A stretch of DNA of 64,000 nt from CAVYWD01 sp963772225 (GTDB taxonomy: Bacteria > Myxococcota > Myxococcia > Myxococcales > UBA5297): contig CAVYWD010000008.1 of assembly GCA_963772225.1 (NCBI GenBank), positions 415,160 to 479,159 of the forward strand, written 5' to 3'. The notes below the pieces were generated by a model that was not told the origin of the DNA, made no database searches, and saw nothing but the letters and a program-made list of their open reading frames with translations. Shown piece by piece: positions 16,255 through 25,416 of the stretch. The stretch's first letter is position 1. Each line of letters begins with the position of its first letter. Both the position numbers and the translations under genes were made by a program.

Positions 16255-18399
16255 ATGAGCGAACCTGATCCGTCAGTTCCCGTGTTCGACCTGGGCTTCT
16301 ACGGAGCCTTGCGGCTCCTGGTCGGCCCCAAAGTGCAACTCCATCCCAACCTCACTGACGCGGTCTCCGTCAAGACCTTGAGGATGAGCCCCCTCCCGTT
16401 GAAGGGGACCTGCGTGAACTTGACCGAGCCCGTTTTGTGCAAGGTCGAATGGATCGTCTCCACGGAGTTGCTGGGAGGCGACGCTTCCGAGCTCAGGGTC
16501 AAGCACCCGCGCCAGACCGTTATCGTTCCCAACGGCGGCAACTACGAGGTGAAGGAGCGCACGGGCGATCCTGGCCACGAACGAGATTCGGACCTGGTGC
16601 TCGACGCCTTCGAGCTCGGCCTCCTGGGCACGGGGCGCCTTGGATATTCGCTCGAGCTCGAGATGATGGGAAAGCCATCGGTGACAGTGGAGCGGAAGGA
16701 CTCGCGCATTTTCCTGGAGCTCGGAATCGACGTCGAAGTCGCGGTGGTCGATGCCCATCCCGAGAGCGGGACCCCTCCTGCGGGCGATGCCCCGGTCGAT
16801 GCTGTCGCGCCAGCGCTTCTCGCTCCAACCCGTCTCCTGGCGAACAGCGCAGCGGAGCTGCTCCAGGTCGGCGCGGAGTTGGAGTTTAGGGTGCGCCCAG
16901 CCGAGGTGTTCGAAGGCCGCACGCTCGAGCTCTCCATTGCCGAATACGACCCCGCGACCAAGGAGGTGCTCGATGGCACCGCTACCGTCCACCGGTGGAC
17001 GGGGTCGAGGGGCCGCAGCGAGGAAATCCGGTGGCGAGTCGGCATGGTCCGACAGAGCGAGGATCATCCGTTTGTGCTCGCCTCCTGCTACGGCGCCAAG
17101 GCCGGCGATACGCGCCACTTCGGCTGGTCGGTCTCGGTCTTTCGGCCCGGGCCGCCGCCAGCCGCTCCAGCAGCGGGCGCGCCGGCGGCGCCGGCGCAGG
17201 TCTCGCCGGCGGTCGCGCCCGATCACATTCACAGCTTTCCGCATCCTTTCTGCAAGGCGACACACCCAGGCCTCACCAGCCTCGAGATCGGCCTGGTCCA
17301 GAAGCCGGCGCTCAATTTGGACCCGGACAGCGCTGCGCACTCTCAGGCCGTCGAAGAGCTCGTGCTGGAAGGAAAGTTCGACGGCTTCGAGCCGCATCTC
17401 TGGTTCGACGTGGCCATCGAGCTGATGGCCAAGACCCGGGCCACCGTCCGTGGCCAGGAGGTCGAGAGGCTCTGCTCGCTTTCGAAGATCCTCGGCGAGA
17501 TCGGGCGCAACGACGCCGTCGTGCGCGCCAAGCGGGTCGAGCTGGGCGTCTTTCGCGCAGCGCTCCTCCGATGGAGCGACTGCAAGGAAGCGCTCGCTGC
17601 CAAAGACCCCGATCTGAAAGTATTTGCGGTTGTCGAATTCGCGCCAGGGGGCGTCGGCGGCGAGGACCAGCCCGTCTTCTCGAGCGTGGCCGGCTACACA
17701 GCCAACCTCGAGTCGGCGCGACACGAAGACGGTTTCGCTCCCTTCAAAGCTGGGATGTTCGCGCCGCCGGACAGCGCGACCGGCGTGTGCTCGAAGCTGA
17801 TCGATTTCAAGGGAGCCACCAGCAGCCTCGCGGGGACCGCCGCGGCAGTGCCGCCCGAGCAGCTGCCGGACTACAAGTGGTTTCTCGCCGCCGTCGCTGG
17901 AGAGGCCATGTCGTGCACCGACGGGTCGCTCCGCGGGGTGGCTCACACCATCATGAACCGCGTCAACTCCACGGCCCCCGAGTGGAAGGCTTGGACGACC
18001 GTCGAATTGGCTGTCAAGGCGCCATCGCAATTCGAGTCCTGTTTTGGCAAGCGGGCCGATGGGGTGCTTGGCCCCAATGAGCCCTTCAAACAAGCGCTCG
18101 CCTACTTCGAGCGCAGGTACGTCAAGAAGGACCCTCAGGCCGCCGAGAAAGATCCACGGCTCGCGCACATCGAGACGGTCGTCATGCCGGTGTTCCTGCG
18201 GCTGAACCCGCGCGACAACGGCCGCGGCGTGACGCACTTCTTCAGCCCAGCGCTGCAAGCAGCTCTCGGCCGTCCGCCGCCTGATTTCGCCTCCCATTAT
18301 CCCGAGGTGACATCGCATTTCATCTCTTCCGGCGACGGTTCGGCCGGCACGGATTTTCGATTCTTCGCCATGAAGCTTCGGACAGGAGAAAGGCCATAA
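16255..18399 (+). CDS. 714-aa protein with C-terminal SleB-type cell-wall hydrolase domain
   Basis: The C-terminal 170 residues match the SleB/Hydrolase_2 family of peptidoglycan-cleaving enzymes. The catalytic glutamate is Glu550 in VAGEAMSC, followed by HTIMNRVNS and PSQFESCFG, the usual order of motifs. The N-terminal 540 residues are unrecognised: a beta-rich part (1-180), a second beta domain (about 205-300), and an Ala/Pro linker near 305-320. There is no signal peptide or membrane segment. The layout, a long uncharacterised front and an enzymatic C-terminus, is that of a delivered effector more than a housekeeping hydrolase. It follows the exported protein by 38 nt, and the next gene starts on the base after its TAA stop. 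Confidence 0.75.
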   Translation: MSEPDPSVPVFDLGFYGALRLLVGPKVQLHPNLTDAVSVKTLRMSPLPLKGTCVNLTEPVLCKVEWIVSTELLGGDASELRVKHPRQTVIVPNGGNYEVKERTGDPGHERDSDLVLDAFELGLLGTGRLGYSLELEMMGKPSVTVERKDSRIFLELGIDVEVAVVDAHPESGTPPAGDAPVDAVAPALLAPTRLLANSAAELLQVGAELEFRVRPAEVFEGRTLELSIAEYDPATKEVLDGTATVHRWTGSRGRSEEIRWRVGMVRQSEDHPFVLASCYGAKAGDTRHFGWSVSVFRPGPPPAAPAAGAPAAPAQVSPAVAPDHIHSFPHPFCKATHPGLTSLEIGLVQKPALNLDPDSAAHSQAVEELVLEGKFDGFEPHLWFDVAIELMAKTRATVRGQEVERLCSLSKILGEIGRNDAVVRAKRVELGVFRAALLRWSDCKEALAAKDPDLKVFAVVEFAPGGVGGEDQPVFSSVAGYTANLESARHEDGFAPFKAGMFAPPDSATGVCSKLIDFKGATSSLAGTAAAVPPEQLPDYKWFLAAVAGEAMSCTDGSLRGVAHTIMNRVNSTAPEWKAWTTVELAVKAPSQFESCFGKRADGVLGPNEPFKQALAYFERRYVKKDPQAAEKDPRLAHIETVVMPVFLRLNPRDNGRGVTHFFSPALQAALGRPPPDFASHYPEVTSHFISSGDGSAGTDFRFFAMKLRTGERP

Positions 18400-18645
18400 A
18401 TGAGCTCTGAGGCCCGGTGCGCGCGAGAGGTGCAACACGGCTTGCGCATCGGGGTCAGCGCGAAGGCCGTGGAGGACGAGCTCGGGCCCGCCGACGAGCG
18501 AAGGACGGATTCGAGCTCGGGCGACGAAACTCTCACGTATCTGCCCGCGCGCGACGCACCTGTCCCCTCAACGAACTCCGAAGTCGACTTCACCGTGCGC
18601 GCCGGCCGGGTCAGAAAGATTGTCTGGGAGCGCTCCCTCGATTAG
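18400..18645 (+). CDS. Small 81-aa protein, last gene of the hydrolase unit
   Basis: An 81-residue protein with no signal peptide. Residues 16-35 (IGVSAKAVEDELGPADERR) recall the first motif of SmpA/BamE-like folds (GMxxxEVxxxLGxPd), and it ends in a basic VRKIVWERS. That likeness is weak. The ATG abuts the TAA of the SleB-domain gene, so translation is almost certainly coupled. As the smallest gene right behind a putative toxic hydrolase, it is in the position of a cognate immunity or adaptor protein. This is inference from context only. Confidence 0.55.
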   Translation: MSSEARCAREVQHGLRIGVSAKAVEDELGPADERRTDSSSGDETLTYLPARDAPVPSTNSEVDFTVRAGRVRKIVWERSLD

Positions 18646-18690
18646 ATGTGCACGGCCGCGGGCCGGCGCGGAGAAACGCGCCCCAGCAGC

Positions 18691-19321
18691 TCATAGCGCC
18701 GCGATTTGCGTGAAGAGCTCGTCGACCAGCGGCGCAAGCCCTGGCAAGTCCGGGCAGGGCGGGAGGCGCTCGCCGAGCTTGTATCGCCGTTCGTCGTCTC
18801 CGCTAAGAACCGCCACTTCGCGCGACTCAGGGTTGACGAGCCACACGGTCCCGACGCCCGCCTTCAAATACCAGAGCGCCTTGTCTCGGAGCGCGGTTTC
18901 GGCCTCGTCCTCGCCCGACACCTCGACCGCCAGGAACTGGAGGCACCCCCTGCAAGCGCCCGGAGGAGCGGCCCACCGCATCGCGACGCCAGATGGCCGC
19001 GTCCGCCGCCCGGACCGCCCCCAACAGGCGCATGCCGGCTTCGTTCGTTCCGAGAAGAAAACCCGGATGGGAACGAGTCCAAGCGCCCAGGGTGATAACG
19101 AGGTCGGTGACGGTGTACTGCTGGCGGTCGGCGCAGGGTGGCGTGTAGAGAAGCCTTCCGTCGACGAACTCGGCCCTCCCAGGAAGCCACGGCCAGGTCT
19201 CCAGCCGCTCCGGGACGAACCCCTCAGGCGGGCGCAGCTCGATTGGGAAGCGCACCGCGCGCGGCAAGGGAACGGTCTCCTGGTACAAGTCGGCGAGGGT
19301 CATTGCGGAAAAGTGTGTCAC
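18691..19321 (-). pseudogene. Uma2-family nuclease-fold gene with a frameshift
   Basis: Two overlapping minus-strand frames together make one Uma2 (DUF820) protein, a PD-(D/E)xK nuclease-fold family that is abundant in some bacteria and of unknown function. The N-terminal part (start 19321 GTG or 19303 ATG) carries GRAEFVDGRLLY and GTNEAGMRLLG. The C-terminal part resumes with LAVEVSGEDE and WYLKAGVGTVWLV in another frame. The families join as PPV-LAVEVSG if one base is removed from the GG at about 18933-18934. All expected motifs survive, so this is either a very recent mutation or a consensus error. Confidence 0.75.
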
Positions 19322-19513
19322 CGCCGCAGCGCCGTAAACGAGGCACGACTCCGAATCGGAACGCCCCCTTTTCGACCGCGGCCGCCGGCCGGCTCGCGCG
19401 CCGATCGGCCGGGCATCTCATCTCCCGTTGGCGGTCTGCTCGAGCCGCCCGTAACATGCGCCCTTTCCCGTGTTCACCAGGGGCGGGCGGGCCGGGCACA
19501 AGGAGTCCACCAC

Positions 19514-19619
19514 GTGAAGTTCGAGAAGCTCTCAGTCGACGACCTCATCCTCCAGGCGCAAAAGCCCTCTCGCTACGTCGGCGGCGAGGTCCACAGCGTG
19601 GCCAAGGATTCTGCGCTCC
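19514..19619 (+). pseudogene. Out-of-frame N-terminus of the TIGR03960 radical SAM gene
   Basis: From GTG 19514 one frame encodes residues typical of the start of TIGR03960 proteins (LQAQKPSRYVGGEVHSVAKD), then loses homology. The rest of the protein (WALCFPDTYEVGMSN onward) continues in a different frame from about 19620. A single indel between about 19602 and 19620 would restore one 899-residue protein. Listed separately because the shift may be an assembly error. Confidence 0.75.
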
Positions 19620-22211
19620 ATGCGCGCCACCTGGGCGCTGTGCTTCCCCGACACCTACGAGGTGGGGATGAGCAACGTGGGCTTCCGCGTGCTCTACCAC
19701 GTGCTCAACGCGCGCCCCGACGTCGCCTGCGAGCGGGCCTTCATGCCCTGGCCCGACATGGCGGCGCTCTGCCGCGAGCGCGGCGTGCCGCTCTGGTCGC
19801 TCGAGTCGCGCGCTCCCCTGGGCGACTTCGACGTCCTCGGCTTCAGCCTCCAGTTCGAAGCCTGCTACACGACCTGCCTGGCGATGCTCGACCTCGCCCG
19901 CGTGCCGCTCCTCGCGGCCGAGCGCGCAGACTCCCACCCGCTGGTGATCGCCGGCGGGCCCTGCACGGTCAACGGCGAGCCCGTCGCCCCGTTCTTCGAC
20001 GCCATGGTCGTCGGCGACGGCGAGGAGGTCGTCGGCGAGATCACCGACGTCGTCGCCGACTGGAAGGGCTCGGGGAGCTCGCGGCGCGAGCTGTTGCGCG
20101 CGCTCGCCCGCGTGCCCGGCGTCTACGTGCCGTCCTTCTTCGAGGTGAAGTACGGCCGCGACCGAACGCTCGAGGCCATCGTGCCCCTGGTGCCAGGCTA
20201 CGAGCGCGTCGAGCGGCGCGTCACCGCTGATCTCAACGACGTCCCGCTGACCGACCGGCCCATCCTGCCGTTCATGCAGACCATCCACGACCGGCTGCCT
20301 TTGGAGATTCAGCGCGGATGCACCCGCGGCTGCCGGTTCTGCCAGGCGGGCATGCTCTCGCGCCCCGCGCGCCAGCGCGACCCGAGCAAGGTGCTGGAGC
20401 TCGCCGCGCTCGGGCTCAAGAACAGCGGCTTCGAGGAGGTGGGCTTCCTCTCCCTCTCGGCGGGCGACTACGGCTGCATCAACCCGCTGCTCGAGGACTT
20501 CTTCGCCCGGTTCTCTCCCGACAAGGTCGCCATCTCGCTCCCTTCGCTGCGCACCGAGACGCTGACCGACCGGCTCGCCAAGCAGATCGCCCAGATCAAG
20601 AAGACCGGCTTCACCCTGGCCCCCGAGGCCGCCACCGACCGGCTGCGCCGGGTCATCAACAAGGGGAACGCCGAGGAGAGCCTGCTCAAGGCCGCGGAGA
20701 GCGTCTTTCGCAACGGCTGGAGCCTGCTCAAGCTCTACTTCATGATCGGCCTGCCTACGGAGACCGACGACGACGTGGTCGCCATCGCCGAGCTCGCCCG
20801 GAAGGCGTTCCGCGTCGCGCGCGGCATCCGGCCCGAGTCGCAGATCAACGTGGCGGTCTCCACCTTCGTCCCCAAGCCCTTCACGCCGTTCCAGTGGGCG
20901 CCGATGGACTCGGTGGAGGAGACCATCCGCAAGCACGACCTGTTGCGGGCCGCGTTCCCGCGCAAGGGCGGGCTCATCTACAAGTACCACGAGGCCAAGG
21001 GCTCCCGGGTCGAGGGCGCTCTGGCCCGCGGCGACCGGCGCGTGGCCCAGGCCGTGCTCGCGGCCTACCAGTCCGGCCAGGTGCTCGACAACTGGACCGA
21101 GCACTTCGACTTCGGGCGCTGGGAGCAGGCGTTCGCCGCGCTCGAGCGAGAGCAGGGCGTCGGCATGGAGTTCATGGCCAACCGCGAGCGCGCCGAGTCC
21201 GAGGTGCTGCCCTGGGACATTATCGACGTCGGCGTCCAGAAGAAGTTCCTGCGCGAGGAGAGCGCGCGCAGCCGGCGGGAGGAGCCGCTCCCGGACTGCG
21301 CGACGGGCCCGTGCAGCGCCTGCGGCGCCTGCGACTTCGACGGCGTGGTGAACCGCCTCTACCGAGAGGAGGATTATCGGCGAGCGCACGAGCCGGCGGC
21401 CGAGCCGGCCGCGGCGCCTCCGGCCGACGGCGAGGCGGCCCCGGTGCAGCCTGCGGAGAAATGCTCGGTGCGCGTGCGCTACGGCAAGCTCGGCGCGGCC
21501 ATCGCCGTCAGCCACCTGGAGACCATCGGCGTCCTGACCCGGGCCTTGCGCCGCAGCGGGCTGCCGGTCGCCTACAGCCAGGGTCACAGCCCGCGGCCTC
21601 GCGTGTCTTTCTCGCCCGCCTGCCCGGTGGGCGTCGAGTCTCGCGCCGAGTTCGTCGACGTCGAGCTCACCCGGGCCGTCGAGCCGCAAGAGGTCGCCGG
21701 AGCGCTCGGCCGGGAGATGCCGCCGGCCTTCCCGCTCTTGGTGGCCGAGGCCCTTCCGCCGAAGGCCCCTTCTCTCGACGCCTCCATCGCCGAGATGACC
21801 TACCGAGCCCGCTTCGAGCAGGGGGCAGACCCGCTGGCCCTCCAGCGCGCCGCCGAAGAGTTCGCGGCGGCCGAGCGCTGGGAGGTGCGGCGCGAGACCA
21901 AGAAGAAGGGGAGGGCCACCAAGGTCATCGACCTTCGGGCGGCCGTGATCGCGCTGGCGCCCGTCGGGGAGAAGGAAGTGGAGTTTCGCCTCACCGCCGG
22001 CCGGGGCGCCGGCGCCAAGCCTTCGGAGGTGCTCGCCTCGGTGCTGGGGGCCTGCGGACGGGCGGTTCTCGTCAAGACGGAGGTGCATTTCGCGCCTCCA
22101 GCGGCGCCCGCCCCCTCGCCCGAAGAGGCGGGCTTCGGCGGTGAGGTGCCTGGCTCAGTTGATCGGCAAGGGATTGAATTCGCGCCGATTTCCGAGCGCG
22201 ACGGCGATTGA
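19620..22211 (+). CDS. TIGR03960 radical SAM protein fused to DUF2344 (TIGR03936)
   Basis: A B12-binding-like radical SAM protein whose natural N-terminus is out of frame just upstream. The radical SAM cluster motif is CTRGCRFC near residue 234. An N-terminal segment with GFSLQFEACYT and VIAGGPCTVNGEP resembles the cobalamin-binding-like domain of such enzymes. A CxxCxxC knot (CSACGACDFD) follows near residue 560. The C-terminal domain from about residue 615 (VRYGKLGAAIAVSHLE, GHSPRPRVSF) is DUF2344. In many bacteria these two families lie beside RNase E/G, as here. The substrate is not known; an RNA- or ribosome-linked modification is a fair guess from this neighbour. It ends 493 nt before the RNase gene. 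Confidence 0.88.
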   Translation: MRATWALCFPDTYEVGMSNVGFRVLYHVLNARPDVACERAFMPWPDMAALCRERGVPLWSLESRAPLGDFDVLGFSLQFEACYTTCLAMLDLARVPLLAAERADSHPLVIAGGPCTVNGEPVAPFFDAMVVGDGEEVVGEITDVVADWKGSGSSRRELLRALARVPGVYVPSFFEVKYGRDRTLEAIVPLVPGYERVERRVTADLNDVPLTDRPILPFMQTIHDRLPLEIQRGCTRGCRFCQAGMLSRPARQRDPSKVLELAALGLKNSGFEEVGFLSLSAGDYGCINPLLEDFFARFSPDKVAISLPSLRTETLTDRLAKQIAQIKKTGFTLAPEAATDRLRRVINKGNAEESLLKAAESVFRNGWSLLKLYFMIGLPTETDDDVVAIAELARKAFRVARGIRPESQINVAVSTFVPKPFTPFQWAPMDSVEETIRKHDLLRAAFPRKGGLIYKYHEAKGSRVEGALARGDRRVAQAVLAAYQSGQVLDNWTEHFDFGRWEQAFAALEREQGVGMEFMANRERAESEVLPWDIIDVGVQKKFLREESARSRREEPLPDCATGPCSACGACDFDGVVNRLYREEDYRRAHEPAAEPAAAPPADGEAAPVQPAEKCSVRVRYGKLGAAIAVSHLETIGVLTRALRRSGLPVAYSQGHSPRPRVSFSPACPVGVESRAEFVDVELTRAVEPQEVAGALGREMPPAFPLLVAEALPPKAPSLDASIAEMTYRARFEQGADPLALQRAAEEFAAAERWEVRRETKKKGRATKVIDLRAAVIALAPVGEKEVEFRLTAGRGAGAKPSEVLASVLGACGRAVLVKTEVHFAPPAAPAPSPEEAGFGGEVPGSVDRQGIEFAPISERDGD

Positions 22212-22703
22212 GACCTTGGTTTTCAGATCCTTGGCTGGTAGGATGTGGAGTCGTCGCGGAAGGCCGCGCACAGCCTTGACGGCGCGCGAGAAAGGCCTCG
22301 AAGCCGCTCGCGTTGGTCCTTAGCCGGCACGTCCCCAGGGGACTTGGGCTGGACAAAGCGCGCGGGGCGCTCCGGCGCCGACAGTGAGATTGGCATGACC
22401 GCAGGACCGCTCATGCGGCCTTGGGCTTGAAGGGTTCTTCAGGGACGCGCAGCGACGCTCGCGCGCGTCCTCGACAGGGATTGGGCCATCCGGCCCAACA
22501 CACCGCTCGGCGCCTGCCCGTTTCCCGGTCAGAGTCGGGCCAGAGAGGCGCTCGATGGGAGTCGGTTGCCGACGCAGGCGCGCGAGGCGCGCAGCCAAGG
22601 TGGCCGGTTTCGACCGGAGCGCATCGCAAGGCACGCAGGGATTGGGCGCTCGAGCGTCGGGCGACGGTCCCTAGGCGTAAGGCCTTCGAGGGGCATCGAA
22701 GAC
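22212..22703 (+). other. Long leader upstream of the RNase E/G gene
   Basis: Nearly 500 bp without a credible gene separates the radical SAM stop from the RNase start. RNase E genes in other bacteria have long autoregulated leaders, so this could be one, but I see no defined hairpin set or promoter that proves it. Confidence 0.4.
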
Positions 22704-24962
22704 ATGGGAGCCACCCTGGTGATCAACGCCACGGGCGTCGAGACGCGCGTGGCGCTCGTCGAGAACGGAACCATTAGCGAGTTCTACCTCGAGCGCAAGA
22801 AAGACAAGGGCATCGTCGGCAACATCTACAAGGGGCGGGTGGTGCGTGTGCTCCCCGGCATGCAGGCCGCCTTCGTGGACATCGGCCTCGAGAAGGCCGC
22901 CTTCTTGTACGTCAGCGACGTCTTCTACGATCCTGACTTCTCGGAGCAGCAGTTCGACCTGACCGAGGGCGAGCACGAGGACGTCGCCGACCTGGACGAG
23001 CCCGACGCCATCTCGGAAGAGGCGGAGCCTTCCGCCGAGGCCGAGGCGGGCGCCGCCGGTGAGCCCGAGGGCGAAGACGCCGGGGAGCCGGGCGAAGCTG
23101 AGGCGGACGCCGCGGAAGAAGAGCCCGAGCGCGCCGAAATGGCGGCGCAGGCTGTACCGGAGTCCGCTCCTGCACCCGCGGCCCCTCTCGCGGTTGCCGG
23201 CGCGCCCGCCGAGCCGGCGCCCGCGCTTGCAGCCCCGGCAGCGGTGCCCGAGCTGGCAGCGCCGATGGCGACGGGCTCCGTGGCGCCTGACGCCGCGACC
23301 CCGGCCGAAGCCCCGGCCCCGGAGGCGAGCGCGGCCCCTGCGGCGCCGGCTTCCCCGGCGCCCATCGCGGCGCCTCAGGGCAACGGCGGTCCGGAGAAGA
23401 AAAGCGAGGGCGCCGAAAGAGGCGAGCTGCGCGCGCGCGACCGAGGCCGCCGTCGCCGCCGCGGCGGCATGGCGCGCAAGGAAGGCCGCGCCGACCGCGA
23501 GGAGCGCCGCCCCGAGCGCGAAGGGGCCGGTGAACGCGAAGGACGTGGTGAACGCGAAGGGCGCGGCGAACGCGAAGGTCGCGGTGAACGCGAAGGTCGC
23601 AACGGGAAGTCCCAGCCCAAGAAGACCGCCAACATCCAGGACCTGCTCAAGGTCGGCCAGGAGATCATCGTCCAGGTCGCGAAGGATCCCATCGGCACCA
23701 AGGGTGCGCGGGTGACGAGCCACATCTCCTTGCCCGGCCGCCACCTGGTGTTCATGCCCACGGTCGATCACGTCGGCATCAGCCGGCGCATCGAGAAGGA
23801 GAGCGAGCGCCGCCGCCTCCGGGAGATCGTCGACCGGCTGCGCCCGCCCGGGACCGGGTTCATCGTGCGCACCGTCGCCGAGAACATCTCCAACGAGAAG
23901 CTGGAGGCCGACGCCCGGTTCCTCATCGGCATCTGGAACATGGTGGGGGTCAAAAAGGAGAAGCAGGGCGCTCCGGCCACGCTCCACCCAGACCTCGACC
24001 TCTCGCTGCGCGCCACCCGCGACCTCTTCGCCCAGGACGTGGAAAAGCTCGTCATCGACGACCGGGTCGAGTGGGACCGGATCAGCCGCTTCGTCGAGAG
24101 CCAGGATCCGGCGCTCAAAGAGCGGGTGGTCCTGCACGACTCCGACGAGCCCATCTTCGACGCCTACGGCATCGAGCACGAGCTGCAGAAGGCCCAGCAG
24201 CGCAAGGTGTGGCTCAAGAGCGGCGGCTACTTGATCATGGACCAGGCCGAGGCGCTCACCGCCATCGACGTCAACAGCGGCCGGTACGTGGGCAAGAAGA
24301 GCCTCGAAGAGACCATCACCAAAATCAACATGGAGGCCGCCCGGGAGATCGTCTACCAGCTAAGGCTGCGCAACATCGGCGGCATCATCATCATCGACTT
24401 CATCGACATGGATAAGTCGCAGAACCGCGACAAGGTCTTCAAGGCCTTGCAGGAGGCGCTGGGCCGCGACAAGGCCAAGACCAACGTCCTGAAGATCAGC
24501 GAGCTCGGCCTGGTGGAGATGACTCGCAAGCGGGTGCGCGAGTCCCTGGGCCGGACGCTGAACGAGCCGTGCAGCTACTGCGACGGCCGTGGGCACTTGA
24601 AAAGCAAGTCCACCATCGCCTACGAGATCTTCCGGGAGATCCGCCGCGAAGCGTCCAACTACAAGGAGAGCGTGCTGGTGGTGAACTGCCACCCCGAGGT
24701 GGCGCGCGTTCTCCAGGTCGACGAGCGGGACGAGCTGCGCTACCTGATGGACCGCTTCAACAAGTCCATCCACGTGCGAAGCCAGGGGAGCTACCACCAG
24801 GAGCAGTTCGACATCTACGGCAAGAGCGAGCGGCCCCAGAAGCGCGGCGGCGATCGCGACGAGCCCGAGGGCCGCGACGGCGGCCGCGAGCGGCCGGAGC
24901 GCGAGCGCGGCGATTGGCCGCGACCGGCCGCCGACGCCAAGCCCGCGGACGCGAAACCCTGA
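22704..24962 (+). CDS. rng: Ribonuclease E/G family protein
   Basis: An endoribonuclease for rRNA maturation and mRNA decay, 752 residues from ATG 22704; upstream in-frame codons have shadow composition. The S1 domain begins around residue 37 (GNIYKGRVVRVLPGMQAAFVDIG) but is split by an insertion of about 220 residues. The insertion has an acidic Glu/Ala/Pro part, then a strongly basic Arg part with a GEREGR repeat. S1 homology resumes at IQDLLKVGQEI near 308. The catalytic core has AIDVNSG (near 521) and IIIDFIDMD (near 565), the two Asp magnesium sites. The zinc-link CxxC is CSYC (near 622). The RNase G-like length of the core and the short basic tail (after 700) leave E versus G undecided. 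Confidence 0.92.
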   Translation: MGATLVINATGVETRVALVENGTISEFYLERKKDKGIVGNIYKGRVVRVLPGMQAAFVDIGLEKAAFLYVSDVFYDPDFSEQQFDLTEGEHEDVADLDEPDAISEEAEPSAEAEAGAAGEPEGEDAGEPGEAEADAAEEEPERAEMAAQAVPESAPAPAAPLAVAGAPAEPAPALAAPAAVPELAAPMATGSVAPDAATPAEAPAPEASAAPAAPASPAPIAAPQGNGGPEKKSEGAERGELRARDRGRRRRRGGMARKEGRADREERRPEREGAGEREGRGEREGRGEREGRGEREGRNGKSQPKKTANIQDLLKVGQEIIVQVAKDPIGTKGARVTSHISLPGRHLVFMPTVDHVGISRRIEKESERRRLREIVDRLRPPGTGFIVRTVAENISNEKLEADARFLIGIWNMVGVKKEKQGAPATLHPDLDLSLRATRDLFAQDVEKLVIDDRVEWDRISRFVESQDPALKERVVLHDSDEPIFDAYGIEHELQKAQQRKVWLKSGGYLIMDQAEALTAIDVNSGRYVGKKSLEETITKINMEAAREIVYQLRLRNIGGIIIIDFIDMDKSQNRDKVFKALQEALGRDKAKTNVLKISELGLVEMTRKRVRESLGRTLNEPCSYCDGRGHLKSKSTIAYEIFREIRREASNYKESVLVVNCHPEVARVLQVDERDELRYLMDRFNKSIHVRSQGSYHQEQFDIYGKSERPQKRGGDRDEPEGRDGGRERPERERGDWPRPAADAKPADAKP
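23529..23600 (+). repeat. Four 18-nt tandem repeats inside the RNase gene
   Basis: Four 18-nt units (consensus ggtgaacgcgaaggtcgc) encode GEREGR repeated four times in the basic part of the S1 insertion. Only third-position and a few other changes separate the units. The low-complexity charged repeat may bind RNA or drive clustering; copy number could vary. Confidence 0.9.
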
Positions 24963-24969
24963 CGCGCCT

Positions 24970-24999
24970 CGAGGGGCGCCGCCCCAACGGCGCCCCTCG
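24970..24999 (+). terminator. Strong hairpin after the RNase gene
   Basis: A perfect 12-bp GC-rich stem (24970-24981 with 24988-24999) with loop CCCCAA begins 7 nt after the RNase stop codon. No T-run follows, so it may be a transcript-stabilising end or a U-less terminator. Confidence 0.55.
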
Positions 25000-25073
25000 C
25001 CTGAAGCGGAAGGCCCGTCCTCATCGGATTGCAAGCGTGGGCCGGCCGCAGGGACTCACCGGAGGATGCGCCC

Positions 25074-25409
25074 ATGACCGAGGGGGTCCAAGATCATCGC
25101 GGGCAAGCGCGGGCCGTGGTCAACCGCGAGTTCGCGAGCGTCGAGGAGTTCATCGTCGAGTACGTCAGCAACGTGAGTCGCTCCGGCGCGTTCATCCGCA
25201 GCGAGGACCCGCTGCCGGTGGGCACGCGGGTGGCGCTGCGCTTCACGCTCATCCTCGACGAGCTGGAGACCATCGAGGGACTCGGCGAGGTGCGGCGGAC
25301 CGTGCCCCGCGGAGGGCCGGAACCCGCGGGGATGGGCGTGGTCTTCGTCGAGCTCAGCAAGCACTCGCAGGCGCTCCTGGAGCGGCTGCTCACGAGCCGC
25401 CCCCGCTGA
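25074..25409 (+). CDS. PilZ-domain c-di-GMP receptor
   Basis: A 111-residue single-domain PilZ protein. The start ATG has GGAGG 8 nt upstream. The c-di-GMP signature is present: RGQAR (RxxxR, Arg9 and Arg13) and NVSRSG (N/DxSxxG near residue 33), ending in GMGVVFVEL. It should bind c-di-GMP and act on a partner protein; in myxobacteria such proteins affect motility or matrix production. The YihY-type membrane protein starts 7 nt after its stop, so the two are co-transcribed. Confidence 0.85.
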   Translation: MTEGVQDHRGQARAVVNREFASVEEFIVEYVSNVSRSGAFIRSEDPLPVGTRVALRFTLILDELETIEGLGEVRRTVPRGGPEPAGMGVVFVELSKHSQALLERLLTSRPR

Positions 25410-25416
25410 GGCGGCC

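Noticed and set aside
16273..18438. 721-codon minus-strand open frame
   Set aside because: Antisense to the SleB-domain gene; no start signal and no conserved motif.
19545..22088. 847-codon minus-strand open frame
   Set aside because: Antisense shadow of the TIGR03960/DUF2344 gene; composition is His/Asp/Arg-rich with no family motif.
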